A program made the position numbers and the translations under genes. A model generated the notes under the pieces. It saw only the letters and a list, made by a program, of their open reading frames with translations. It had not been told where the DNA came from and ran no database searches. A stretch of 64,000 nt of DNA from CAVWUA01 sp963758025 (GTDB lineage Bacteria > Planctomycetota > Planctomycetia > Isosphaerales > Isosphaeraceae). Positions 17,451 to 26,688 of this stretch are shown here, one piece after another. Each line of letters starts with the position of its first letter. Within the stretch, counting starts at the first letter, position 1. The DNA is taken from assembly GCA_963758025.1 (NCBI GenBank), contig CAVWUA010000031.1:16373-80372 (forward strand). The letters run 5' to 3'.

Positions 17451-17574
17451 CATCACCCCTGCCTGGCTTCCGAATCCGCTGATCTCGGCCTCGCTCGGAG
17501 GTTTTCGAGAGACTCCCCAAATCAATGGTATGAGCAGAGTTTTCTCATCCCGGAGGCCGGGCCTCCCGAAATAG
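17434..17574 (+). CDS. Possible small protein starting in repeat R1
   Basis: 46 codons (MPAADRITPAWLPNPL...), with a good Shine-Dalgarno (aaggagg) 5 nt before the ATG. The second repeat copy also opens an ATG with MPAADR after ggaagg, but the two peptides diverge right after the repeat. That makes a shared leader or chance more likely than a conserved protein. Confidence 0.3.
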   Translation: MPAADRITPAWLPNPLISASLGGFRETPQINGMSRVFSSRRPGLPK

Positions 17575-17603
17575 ATAGACGGACGTGGTAGAGGGGCGAA
17601 CGG

Positions 17604-18392
17604 ATGGAGCCTGACGTCGCTCGCCGCGAGGAACCGAGACGAGAGGAGCGCGTTATCGTGGAGTGGAAGGAGAAGAACATATCCCGGCGGCGGCGACGTA
17701 CCGGCTTATCCGTTGAGAGTCTGGAGTCCCGAGAGGTGATGTCCGTCGCGCCGGGTAGCCCCTTGTCACTGGTTGCCCTTCATCGCCCGTTGATGCAGCG
17801 CCGCGCCACGGTCCCCTCGCCATCCGAGGCATCCATGATCGCCGGAGGTTCCTCGGCTGGGCCCAGGACCCAGTCGCCGCTCTACTATCAGTTCGAGCGG
17901 ACTCAGTTCCGTACGAACGTCTCCGCGATGTACTCCGTTCAGCCCTCGCCCATCAACGCGAACACCTCCCAGACGATCTTCATCGGCGCCAAGAGCTTCA
18001 ACTTCACGACCGCCAACGGCCACGTCTATATGCTGTTCGTCTCCCCCTCGGGCGGGCCGTTCGGCGACATGGCAATCCTTCAGAGTCCGAACAAGCCCCC
18101 AGGCCCCCCGAGCAACCTCGTCTTGAAACTCGAGGTCGTGCCGTCCGCCGGTCAAGGTCCCCAGCCCCTGCCGACGCGTGCCCTCTGGACCGTCGATGGG
18201 ATGCTCAGCACCGGAATCTACAAAGGGGGGTCCGGCCAGGGTGTCCTCGACATCGCCTACCACGACCCGCGCAAGACGACCAACTACACGCCGGGCACCG
18301 TCAGGAAGGGCCTGGCCGTACTCCAGTTCTCGGGGGTGGTCAACATGAACCCCCTGCCGCAATTAATCCATATCAATCCGGCAACGGATTGA
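17604..18392 (+). CDS. LEPR-XLL-type exported protein of unknown function
   Basis: 262 aa. The N-terminal signature RRRRRTGLSVESLESREVMS matches the planctomycete LEPR-XLL export/anchoring motif (basic run, L-x-x-E-x-LE-x-R-x-LL/MS). A more natural start may be the GTG at 17658 (VEWKEKN...), 15-20 residues before the motif. The rest is predicted beta-rich and secreted (NTSQTIFIGAKSFNFTTANG, VYMLFVSPSGG, a short LAVLQFSGVVN strand). No enzyme motif is seen. It is the first of three successive LEPR-XLL genes. Confidence 0.75.
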   Translation: MEPDVARREEPRREERVIVEWKEKNISRRRRRTGLSVESLESREVMSVAPGSPLSLVALHRPLMQRRATVPSPSEASMIAGGSSAGPRTQSPLYYQFERTQFRTNVSAMYSVQPSPINANTSQTIFIGAKSFNFTTANGHVYMLFVSPSGGPFGDMAILQSPNKPPGPPSNLVLKLEVVPSAGQGPQPLPTRALWTVDGMLSTGIYKGGSGQGVLDIAYHDPRKTTNYTPGTVRKGLAVLQFSGVVNMNPLPQLIHINPATD

Positions 18393-19007
18393 ATCTTCGT
18401 CCCGGCGGGACGATCCGGGAGCCGAGCGAGGCAAATCGTCCCGACGAGGACCCGATCGTCCGGCTGGAGATCACCGTTGCACGCGGGGGGGGCGGAGTTC
18501 AACCAACTCCACGAAGCCCCCCGCGCGACTCGCCTTGCCTCGAATCAATCCTCCGCACCCCTCGTCCCTTCCCTATACACGCCGACAACGGCCCTCTCGG
18601 CTCGAAGAGTGGGCCTTCCCGCCCTGTGCCGGTTCCACGGCACGAGAGTCTTCCAGCGGTTATTCCGATCTGGTGGGCACCGCCGCGCAAAGCGATTTTC
18701 GCGGTCAAGGGATGGCGAGATCCTTTCGATAGATTTTGATGACGAGATCGCTTGAAAACCGGATTTCTTCCACATCTTACCCAATAGGACGTCCCTCCCA
18801 TCTCGGGATCGGATGGTTGGGAGATGCCCGGGATTGTCAAAGCGGTCCGATCAACGACCTTCCCCATCCCTGAACGAGTCGGCCTTGGAACATCGCCATC
18901 CCGGCACATCCGGCCTCGCGGAATGCTCGAAATGACGGGGCCCTCGGACCCAGTTCGGAGGTGAGCCACCAGACTGGGATTCGCCCACGGAACAGAGGAG
19001 TTGAACC
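18393..19007. other. Long intergenic region between LEPR-XLL genes
   Basis: 615 bp with no supportable gene. A short hairpin cgtccc-ggc-gggacg lies at 18398-18412, just after the stop, and could end the upstream transcript. A Shine-Dalgarno-like gaggag precedes the ATG cluster at 19008. Confidence 0.5.
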
Positions 19008-20459
19008 ATGATGATGAATTTCCTCCGGTCGCGGAGGGCCGGTGACCGTGACCGACGTCGGGGGCTTCGTCCGGCGGTCGAGTCGCTGGAGGGACGCAAG
19101 CTGCTGGCGAAGATGGCCGATTTGGCGGTCTCGGCCATGGCGACGCCCGACATGGTGCCGCAGGCCGGGCTCGTGACGTTCATGATCACCGCCAAGAACC
19201 TCGGCCCGGCCGACGTGTCGAGCGTGAACGTCACGAACCTGCTGCCCCGGCACGTCCTGTTCGTCAATGCCTCGGACGGCGGAGTGTACGACCAGACGTC
19301 GAACTCGGTCAGCTTCCACACCAGCCTGGAGTCCGGCCAGGTCACGATGATGGCGGTCGTGGTGCGTCCGTTAGCCGGCGGTTCCTGGACCGACCGGGTG
19401 GCGATCGGCGGGAAGGCCATGGACCCCGACCTGAGCAACAACATGGCCTCGGCAACGTTCATGGTCCAGGGGGACCGGTCCCCCGGCACGGCCGACATGA
19501 CGCTGATGAACAGCCTCATGCCCATGATGCTGCATCAGGGGGAGGAGGCCACGTACGGGATGACGGTCAAGAATACCGGTCCGGATGCGGCCTCCGGAGT
19601 CCTGGTGACCGCCTCGCTGCCCGGCGACTTCATCTATGATGGGTCCTCGCCCTCCGGGATGTACGACGCGATGAGCGGGATGGTCACTTTCGACCTCGGG
19701 ACCATCCCCAGTGGCCAGAGCGTCCCCATCACGATCATGGGCCGACCGGAGAACCCGGGTCAGCTTGTCCTCCACTCGCTCGTCCGTAGCGATCAGACCG
19801 ACCCGAACGGCATGAACAACACGGCCATGGCCGAGACGATGGTTATGCCGTCCCCGAAGGTCAACGAGGTGACGTTCTCCGGTTTCGGCAGTCAGCCGAC
19901 CCACATCACCGTGAAGTTCAGCTCGGAGATCAACGCCCAGCTAGCCAGCAACACCTCCAATTACACTCTGGTCGACCTCGGTCACGACAACCAGCTCGGC
20001 ACGCGCGACGACCGGTCCATCCCGATCGTCGCGGCCCTGCCCGACCCGATGAACATGGCCGTGCACCTGATCCCCCGCCAGCACCTCAGCCCCCACCGCC
20101 AGTATCGCCTGATCATCAACGGCACGCCCCCACAAGGGCTGGCCACGGGAACGGGCGTCCCGCTGCTGAGCAACGCCACGCTCCGCCTGGGTGATGATGA
20201 TGTCGAGGGCCTCGGCTTCTTCAACTTCACCGGGGCCAATAGCCAGACCCTCGCCCCGGATCGTCTGGTGGCCATCCTGGGCGGTCCGCCCCACGCGGGC
20301 ATCGGTGCCGTCCGGTCCCCCGTACCTCGACTCCGGCTGGGGACGGCCCGGACCACCCTCCCGTATGCCCCGGTCCATCGCCAAATTGCCGGGAATGCGG
20401 CCCTGATGAACGCCAAAGAGCGCGTTTTCGCCGCCCTCGCTCTCCGCCATCCGCGCTGA
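19008..20459 (+). CDS. LEPR-XLL surface protein with DUF11-type repeats
   Basis: 483 aa. The N-terminal signature RRGLRPAVESLEGRKLLA is followed by two DUF11-like Ig-fold repeats: about residues 40-150 (DLAVSAMATPDMVPQAGLVTF, NLGPADVSSVNV) and 160-280 (YGMTVKNTGPDAASGVLVTASL). Next is a bacterial-Ig-like strand set (VNEVTFSGFGSQPTHITVKF, then a NYTLVDLGHDNQLGTRDD loop). Such modules are structural and typical of large surface proteins. The first third is unusually rich in Met. No catalytic motif. Likely exported and displayed. Confidence 0.85.
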   Translation: MMMNFLRSRRAGDRDRRRGLRPAVESLEGRKLLAKMADLAVSAMATPDMVPQAGLVTFMITAKNLGPADVSSVNVTNLLPRHVLFVNASDGGVYDQTSNSVSFHTSLESGQVTMMAVVVRPLAGGSWTDRVAIGGKAMDPDLSNNMASATFMVQGDRSPGTADMTLMNSLMPMMLHQGEEATYGMTVKNTGPDAASGVLVTASLPGDFIYDGSSPSGMYDAMSGMVTFDLGTIPSGQSVPITIMGRPENPGQLVLHSLVRSDQTDPNGMNNTAMAETMVMPSPKVNEVTFSGFGSQPTHITVKFSSEINAQLASNTSNYTLVDLGHDNQLGTRDDRSIPIVAALPDPMNMAVHLIPRQHLSPHRQYRLIINGTPPQGLATGTGVPLLSNATLRLGDDDVEGLGFFNFTGANSQTLAPDRLVAILGGPPHAGIGAVRSPVPRLRLGTARTTLPYAPVHRQIAGNAALMNAKERVFAALALRHPR

Positions 20460-20763
20460 GTGAGATTCCGCTCGTTGGCGATCCAACAACATCTCCACGG
20501 ATGACGGGATTCCCGGTCCAACCGGACGGATGATCCCACAGGACGGAGCCTGCCGTGAGATCGGCGGAGTCGATCGTCCCCCCCTCGGCCCGGAACGTCG
20601 GAGATGGTCCAGGAAGAGATCGGGTGGCGAATCTCCCGGTCGTGACGACCGCGCTCACCCCAGGAGCTTTGGAGATCCGGTCAAGATTTCACTTTTGAGC
20701 TCACGTCGAAGACGGACCTTGATGGGAGCAATCATCCAATGCCTTGGGACGGGAGAAGGCTCT
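20460..20763. other. Intergenic region upstream of the propeller-lectin gene
   Basis: 304 bp. Open frame continues upstream of 20764, but the coding appearance starts only at the ATG preceded by gggagaagg. No other element seen. Confidence 0.45.
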
Positions 20764-23427
20764 ATGAGAGGTCAACGACCTCGGAACGTCCGACCGAAGA
20801 ATCGATTCCGCCCCCTGGTGGGGGACCTGGAACCGCGCGTGGTCCTCAGTTCGATCGGGTTATCGTCAAGGCCGGGGTTGGCCGCGATTCAAGAGTGGAG
20901 GGCCCAGGCCGCCGCTCGCATTCAGGCGCGTACCGCCCATGGCGGAGCCGACCGATGGGCCGGCTGGGCGGCCCGGCATGGCGTGGGTAACAGCGGGGTG
21001 TTCACGTATCACAATGATACGTACCGCAGTGGCTGGTACTCGAACGAGACAACCCTGACGCCGCAGAACGTCAACCCCACGTCCTTCGGCAAACAATGGG
21101 GTTACTTCGTTGACGGCCACATGAACGCGCAGCCGTTGCATATCGCCAGGGTCCCGATTCAGGGCCGGTTGCACAACATCGTCATCGCCGCCACGGAGAA
21201 CGATTCGGTCTATGCCTTCGACGCCGACAACCCGCGCGGCGGGCCTCAGCACAACGGCGTCCTCTGGCAGACGAGCTTCGTCGATCCCTCCCGGGGCATC
21301 ACGGCGGTCCCCGCGCAGGACCTCAACGAGGCGACCCTGACGCCGACCGTCGGCATCATCTCGACGCCGGTCTACGACCCGAACAGCGGGACGCTCTACG
21401 TCATCGCCGAGACCCGCGAGGCGGTGCCCAACTCCGAGGGCAGCGTGCCGGCGCACATCGTCTCCCGGCTCCACGCCCTGGACATCACGACGGGCCGGGA
21501 CCGTCCCGGCAGCCCGGTTCTTATCGGCGACACGACCCAGGACCCGGCGACCGGCGCCTACATCAACAACACGCCCATCGCCTATGCGGGCCTCGGCTCC
21601 GAGAACGAGCAGGGCGTGATCCGGTTCAATGCCGTCCGCCAGATCAACCGGCCCGGGCTGGTGCTGGACAGGAACGTGCCGGGTCATCCCGACGGCGCGA
21701 TCATCGCCGCGTTCAGTGGGGTCGATGAGAACAGCCCGTATCACGGCTGGGTCGTCGGGTGGGACGCGAAGACTCTCCAGATGTTCTCCGTCTTCAACAC
21801 CACGCCGTACGGCGACCACGGCGGCATCTGGTCCAGCGGCGCCGCCCCGGCTGTCGACCAGAACGGCGACCTGATCTTCTCGGTCGGCGACGGCCCGTTT
21901 AGCCTCTACACGAACAACATCCAGCCGGGGCCGACGGCCCTCGGCCAGGAGGCCAAGGGGCTGGGCTACGGCGGGATCACCAACAGCGCCGCCGTGGTCT
22001 TCCAGTATGACGAGCCCGGCCTGAGCCGCAGCCAGACGGGCGTGTTCTACAACGGCGTGTATCCGCACATCAACCCGATCGCCCCGAACGTCTCCGTCTC
22101 GGTCGGTGGCGGCGTCAGCTTCGCGGCGGGTGCCTCGACCCTCACGCAGCAACGACTCCATCCCTACAAGATCACGCTCGACTACGACGGGTCAACGCTC
22201 AAGGAGACGATCAAGGACACCGTCGACAACACCGTCTTCACTCATACCTATACCAACATCAATTTTCCGGCCGCCGTCGGCTCCGATACCGCCTGGATCG
22301 GATTCACCGCCGGCACCGGCGGCCGCCGCACCGAGCAGAACGTCCTGGACTGGACCTACGGCACCAACGGCCAGACCGTGGTCGACCATTCCAACGGGTT
22401 CGCCAACCACGGCGACCTGACGGCCAACGGGGCGGCCGTGTTCGCCATGCCGGTCGTTCCCTCGCCGGCACAGGGGAACATGCCGCTTCCCACCACGGCG
22501 GCCCAACTCGTCCCCGGTGACGGTCGGGCGGACCAGGCCGGCTCGGTGTTCACCAATCAGCGGGTGAACATCACGAACTTCCACACCGAGTTCACCATCC
22601 TGCTGCACACCGGCAGCGAGCCGCCCGGCGAAGGGATGACCTTCACCATGCAGGCCCAGCAAGGGCATCCGTCCCGCCCCAACTACGGGGACACCGTTCT
22701 CCGGCTGTCACCGACTCCGGGCATGATGACGGTCAAGGACATCTTCGTTCCCCCCGACTTCCCGAAGCTCCAGTACAATCTCGACCTCGGCTCCGGTGGC
22801 GTGATGCTCTTCGACTTCCCGGGGACGGCCCACCCGCACATGGCGGTCATCACCGGCAAGGGGAACATCATCTACATCCTCGACCGCGACCACCTCGGCG
22901 GGGTCAACGGCCAACTCCAGGCCGTGCCGCTCGGCACGGATTACGGCGTCTGGGGCGCACCGGCTTACTTCAACGGGCAGATTTACTATCAGGACCAGAA
23001 CGACGTTCTGAAGGCCTTCAAGTTCGTCCTCGACCCGACGACCAACACAATGGTGCTGACGCCGTCGCCGGTCAGTTCGGCCCTCCAGCGCATGCCCTAC
23101 CCGAACATGACGCCGGCCGTTTCGTCGAACGGGCCGAACAACGGGATCGTGTGGGCCGTCCAGGCCAACGGCAGCTCCGCCAAGATGCCGGCCATCCTGC
23201 ACGCCTACGACGCCAACAACCTGAGCCATGAACTATACGCCAGCAACCTGACCCCCAACGACCAGGCGGGAGGCGCGGTTAGCTTCGTCACGCCGATCAT
23301 TGTCAACGGCAAGGTGTACTTCGGCACCCAAAACGAGCTCGACGTGTACGGGCTCGTCAATCGCTATCAGCAGCAACCCGGGGCGCGGTCCATGCACCGC
23401 CCGCTTCCACCGCGATTCCAACGCTGA
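20764..23427 (+). CDS. LEPR-XLL surface protein: beta-propeller with an inserted, permuted L-type lectin domain
   Basis: 887 aa. LEPR-XLL signature (LVGDLEPRVVLSS, residues 19-30), then PQQ/WD-like propeller blades from about residue 80 (GVFTYHNDTYRSGWY, NIVIAATENDSVYAFDADN, DQNGDLIFSVGDGPF) and again from ~640 to the end (NYGDTVLRLSPTPG, GKGNIIYILDRDHLGG). Between them, about residues 386-634, is an L-type (legume-like) lectin. Its C-terminal half (GLGYGGITNSAAVVFQYDE, YKITLDYDGSTLKETIKD, TAWIGFTAGTGG, VLDWTY) comes before its N-terminal half (GFANHGDLTANGAA, QAGSVFTNQRVNITNF, GEGMTFTMQ). Probably exported and sugar-binding. The start at 20764 has Shine-Dalgarno ggagaagg. Confidence 0.85.
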   Translation: MRGQRPRNVRPKNRFRPLVGDLEPRVVLSSIGLSSRPGLAAIQEWRAQAAARIQARTAHGGADRWAGWAARHGVGNSGVFTYHNDTYRSGWYSNETTLTPQNVNPTSFGKQWGYFVDGHMNAQPLHIARVPIQGRLHNIVIAATENDSVYAFDADNPRGGPQHNGVLWQTSFVDPSRGITAVPAQDLNEATLTPTVGIISTPVYDPNSGTLYVIAETREAVPNSEGSVPAHIVSRLHALDITTGRDRPGSPVLIGDTTQDPATGAYINNTPIAYAGLGSENEQGVIRFNAVRQINRPGLVLDRNVPGHPDGAIIAAFSGVDENSPYHGWVVGWDAKTLQMFSVFNTTPYGDHGGIWSSGAAPAVDQNGDLIFSVGDGPFSLYTNNIQPGPTALGQEAKGLGYGGITNSAAVVFQYDEPGLSRSQTGVFYNGVYPHINPIAPNVSVSVGGGVSFAAGASTLTQQRLHPYKITLDYDGSTLKETIKDTVDNTVFTHTYTNINFPAAVGSDTAWIGFTAGTGGRRTEQNVLDWTYGTNGQTVVDHSNGFANHGDLTANGAAVFAMPVVPSPAQGNMPLPTTAAQLVPGDGRADQAGSVFTNQRVNITNFHTEFTILLHTGSEPPGEGMTFTMQAQQGHPSRPNYGDTVLRLSPTPGMMTVKDIFVPPDFPKLQYNLDLGSGGVMLFDFPGTAHPHMAVITGKGNIIYILDRDHLGGVNGQLQAVPLGTDYGVWGAPAYFNGQIYYQDQNDVLKAFKFVLDPTTNTMVLTPSPVSSALQRMPYPNMTPAVSSNGPNNGIVWAVQANGSSAKMPAILHAYDANNLSHELYASNLTPNDQAGGAVSFVTPIIVNGKVYFGTQNELDVYGLVNRYQQQPGARSMHRPLPPRFQR

Positions 23428-23516
23428 TCGAGCATCCCGGTTCGGTTACGAACCGTGTCCGATTCCGAGCCAGCCCGGGTCCATCCTCACCGATGGCCCC
23501 GGGCTGGCTCTTCTCC

Positions 23517-23638
23517 GCTCATCACGGATTTCGCGGCAGGTTCCGGACGCCCAGGTGTGGGTCGGCCAGGCTGAGAGGGCCACGGAGCGTCGCCTCGTCC
23601 GTCTTCAGCAGGGAAGGCATCATGCCGGCGGCCGACCG
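23517..23638 (+). repeat. Direct repeat R2 flanking the surface-protein block
   Basis: Second copy of the repeat at 17327-17450. The middle and right-hand third are clearly alignable (about four of five bases identical by eye over the last ~78 bp, with small gaps), and the first 12 bp are identical. It lies between the end of the propeller-lectin gene and the 3' end of crtI. Confidence 0.65.
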
Positions 23639-23667
23639 TAAAGCTCTACGAACTCGAACCGACGAGG

Positions 23668-25169
23668 TCACGAGAGTCGTGGGCGGCATTCGTGAGCCCC
23701 TGTCGGTTCCGGGGCACGGGCGGCAGCCAGCGCCTCCAGCACCTTGGCGCTGCTGATGACGCCCGGGAGGCCCGCGCCGGGGTGTGTTCCCGCGCCGACG
23801 AAATAGAGCCCCTCCACGTCCTCGCTCTTGTTGTGCGGACGGAAGTACGCACTTTGCGTCAGGACTGGCTCGAACTGGAAGGCCGACCCCTGGTAGGCGT
23901 CGAGCTGCGTCTCGAAGTCCTTCGGCGTGAAGATCCGCTTCGTGACCAGGTGCTTGCGCAGGTTGGGAACGAGGTGGTCTTTCTCCAGGGAGGCGAGGAT
24001 GCGGTCGGCGTAGTCTTCCCGGATCGTGTCCCAGTCCTGCCCGCCGCCGAGGTGCGGGACGGGACTGAGCACGTAGAAACTCTCGCAGCCAGGGGGGGCG
24101 AGGCTCGGGTCGGTGCGCGTCGGCGCGTGCAGGTAGAGCGAGAAATCGTCGGCGACGATCTTGCGGTCGAAGATGTCCCCGAGCAACCCCTCGTAGCGCG
24201 GGCCGAGAACGATCGTATGGTGGGGCAGGTGGGGGTATTGACGGTCCGTGCCGAAATAGATGACGAACAGCGACATCGCATACCGCATCCGTTCCAGCCG
24301 GCGGTCGGTCCACGTCCGGCGATGCTCCGGCTTGATCAGCTTGCGGTACGTGTTCGCCACGTCGCCGTTGGAGACGACGACATCGGCCGAGAGAACCTCG
24401 CCCGAGGCGAGCCGCACCCCCTGCACGTGACCGTTCTGAATCAGGATCTCCTCGACGCGGGAATTCAGACGAACCGCGCCGCCAATGTCCTCGAACAGCC
24501 GGACCAGCCCGCGTACCAGGGCCCCGGTGCCTCCCATCGCGAAGTGGACGCCCCAGGTCTTCTCCAGGTAGTGGATCATCGCGTAGATGGCCGACGACCG
24601 GAGCGGGTTGCCGCCGATCAAGAGCGGCTCGAATGAGAAGACTTGCCGCAAGGCCGGGTCCTTGATGAAGGACGAGACGCGGCGGAAGACCGACTGCTCG
24701 GCCCGCAGGCGGATCAGGTCGGGGGCGACCTTGACCATCTCCCAGACGTTGTGGAACGAGTGAGCGGCCAGCTCGGTGAACGCCTTGTCGAAGATCCGCT
24801 CGCTGTATGCCAGGAACCGGCGATAGCCCGCCACGTCCTCCGGGTTGAACCGGGCGATCTCGGCTTCGAGCCGATCGTTCTCGCCGTAGTAGTTGAACTG
24901 GCGGCCGTCGGGGAACAGGATGCGGTAAAATGGGTCGCACGGAACGATCGTCACGTAGTCGTCGAGCGACCGCCCGGCAACCTCGGCCAGCTCGCGCAGG
25001 ACAAACGGCACGGTGATGATCGTCGGGCCGGCGTCGAAGGTGAAGCCTTGATCCTCGTACACATAGGCGCGGCCGCCGGGTTTGTCGCGCATTTCGAGCA
25101 GGACCGTCCGATACCCCGCGCCTGGAGCCGGATCGCCGCGGCCAGGCCGCCGAATCCGCTGCCGATCAC
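23668..25169 (-). CDS. crtI: Phytoene desaturase-type carotenoid oxidoreductase (CrtI/CrtN family), frameshifted near the N-terminus
   Basis: About 500 aa when joined. The N-terminal Rossmann FAD motif (VIGSGFGGLAAAIRLQARG, from a GTG at 25169) is in a different frame from the rest, which begins EMRDKPGGRAYVYEDQGFTFDAGPT. The shift sits in the G run at ~25114, where one more G restores GYRTVLLEMRD. The C-terminus has the family FAD motif GLYFVGAGTHPGAGLPGVISSAK. CrtI-type enzymes desaturate phytoene (CrtN, dehydrosqualene). The true start may lie a few codons further upstream, possibly behind a second indel. Confidence 0.9.
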
Positions 25170-25242
25170 GAGGGCGGTCGGGGCGTCATTCGGATCGAGC
25201 GAGCGATTCAGAACGCATGATTCGACGCTCCGGGATGACCGT

Positions 25243-26395
25243 TCAGGGACAGCTTCGGCACGACGACCGGCATTCCGTCGACTGGGGTTGCCGCCGGATG
25301 CGCGGAGGCGGTTCGCCAGGATGGAACCAGTCGAGCAAGGCGGCGAACGCCCGCCGTTGCGCGGGGTCCAGCGGCGCGGTGCGCAGGACGTCAGCCGCCT
25401 GGTGCTGGAGTTCCCGCAGCCGATTCCGGCACTCGGGGATCGCCCCGCTGGCCCGGATCAGCCCGAGCAGGCGGCGCCGGCGGGCGATGCCGACCGGCTC
25501 GTTCAGCACGCGATTCAAGGCGCGGCGGCCTTCGGGGTCCAGTCGATGGTGGGCCGTCCAGAGCAGGAGCGTCCGCTTGCCGCCGTCGAGGTCGGGATGA
25601 TCGCCATGCTCGGGATCGGCGTCGAGGGCCTCCAGATCATTGCGGATCTGGTAGCCCAGGCCGAGCAGGTCGCCGAACCGCCGCAAGGCCCGGCCGCACG
25701 ACGCCGGCGCGCCGGCCAGGGTCGCCCCAGAACGACCACGGGACCGGAGACGCTGTACCGAGCGGTCTTGCGCAGGTAGGCTTCCAGGATCTGGTCCTCG
25801 CTCAGATCCCCCAGCGGACAATCGCCGTAGAGCACGTCGAGGGCCTCCCCCAGCCCGGTTTCCAGGAGCATCTCCGATACCAGGCGGTGCACGCGCCCCA
25901 TGATGGCGTCGGTCAACCCCGCGCGTCCGAGCAGGCGCATGCCGAGCGCGAAGAGGATGTCCCCGGCCAGCAAGCCGAGATCGGCTGATGTCTTCTGGTC
26001 GGCCGGGTCGTCGGCATCGCGGCGGATCGCCTCGTGCAAGGTGGGGGCATCGCGGCGGAGGATGCTGCCGTCGATCAGGTCGTCATGCACGAGCATGAAC
26101 GCGTGAAAAAGTTCCAGACACGCCGCCGCGTTGAGGACGGCCTTCGGCGGGTCGAGCCGATCGGCCAGGATGCGATACCCCACCAGGCAGAGCCGGGGGC
26201 GCAACCGCTTTCCGCCCCGGAGGACGAATTCGGCGGTACGATCGTACAGCGGTCCCAGATGCGGATTCGCCGCATAACGCCGGCGTGCCTCCGCCAGGGT
26301 GTCCGAGAGTACCCGGTCGATCCGATCGCGGTCCTCGGCGGGGGAAAGCTGTTCGAGTCGCGAATCGCAGCGCGGTGGGGGGCGGTCGTGACCAC
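25243..26395 (-). CDS. crtE: Polyprenyl diphosphate synthase (CrtE/IspA type), frameshifted
   Basis: Reads as a trans-prenyltransferase when joined: FVLRGGKRLRPRLCLVG, then the first Asp-rich motif LVHDDLIDGS (D-D-L-I-D) and LLAGDILFALGM. The frame changes in a G run at ~25725 (VVLG then ATLAGAPASCG). The second Asp-rich region reads LGYQIRNDLEAL, where DDxxD is expected. It makes GGPP or FPP for carotenoids. The 5' end is uncertain: the coding frame is open to ~26400 without an ATG, and a GTG at 26395 fits only with another small shift. It would be the first gene of the leftward crt group. Confidence 0.82.
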
Positions 26396-26688
26396 GGCGA
26401 GAGCCTCAATGGACCGTGTGACGCCGGCCGCGGGCGGTGCGGACCGGACCTCAATCTGGATTGTCTCATGTCGGACCGCGTGCGAATCGAGTGCCGCTCC
26501 GGCCCTTCACGTCTCGCAGCACATTGTAAGCCACCGGGTAGGGGGTTGGCGGATTTCGAGACCGATCCGCCCGGCTTCATGTTTCGTGTTGTCGAGATCT
26601 CCCGTGCTTCCGGGGTGACAATCGGTATGATGATGGTATGGCTACGATGACGTTCGCCGCGGAACCCACAGGCTAATTGAGGCCCATC

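Noticed and set aside
17434..17574. A conserved gene in both repeats R1 and R2 (MPAADR...)
   Set aside because: The peptides share only the first six residues and diverge right after the repeat; kept only as a low-confidence small ORF.
20530..20763. Upstream extension of the propeller-lectin gene to 20530
   Set aside because: The LEPR-XLL signature sits near the N-terminus in such proteins, and the Shine-Dalgarno fits the ATG at 20764.
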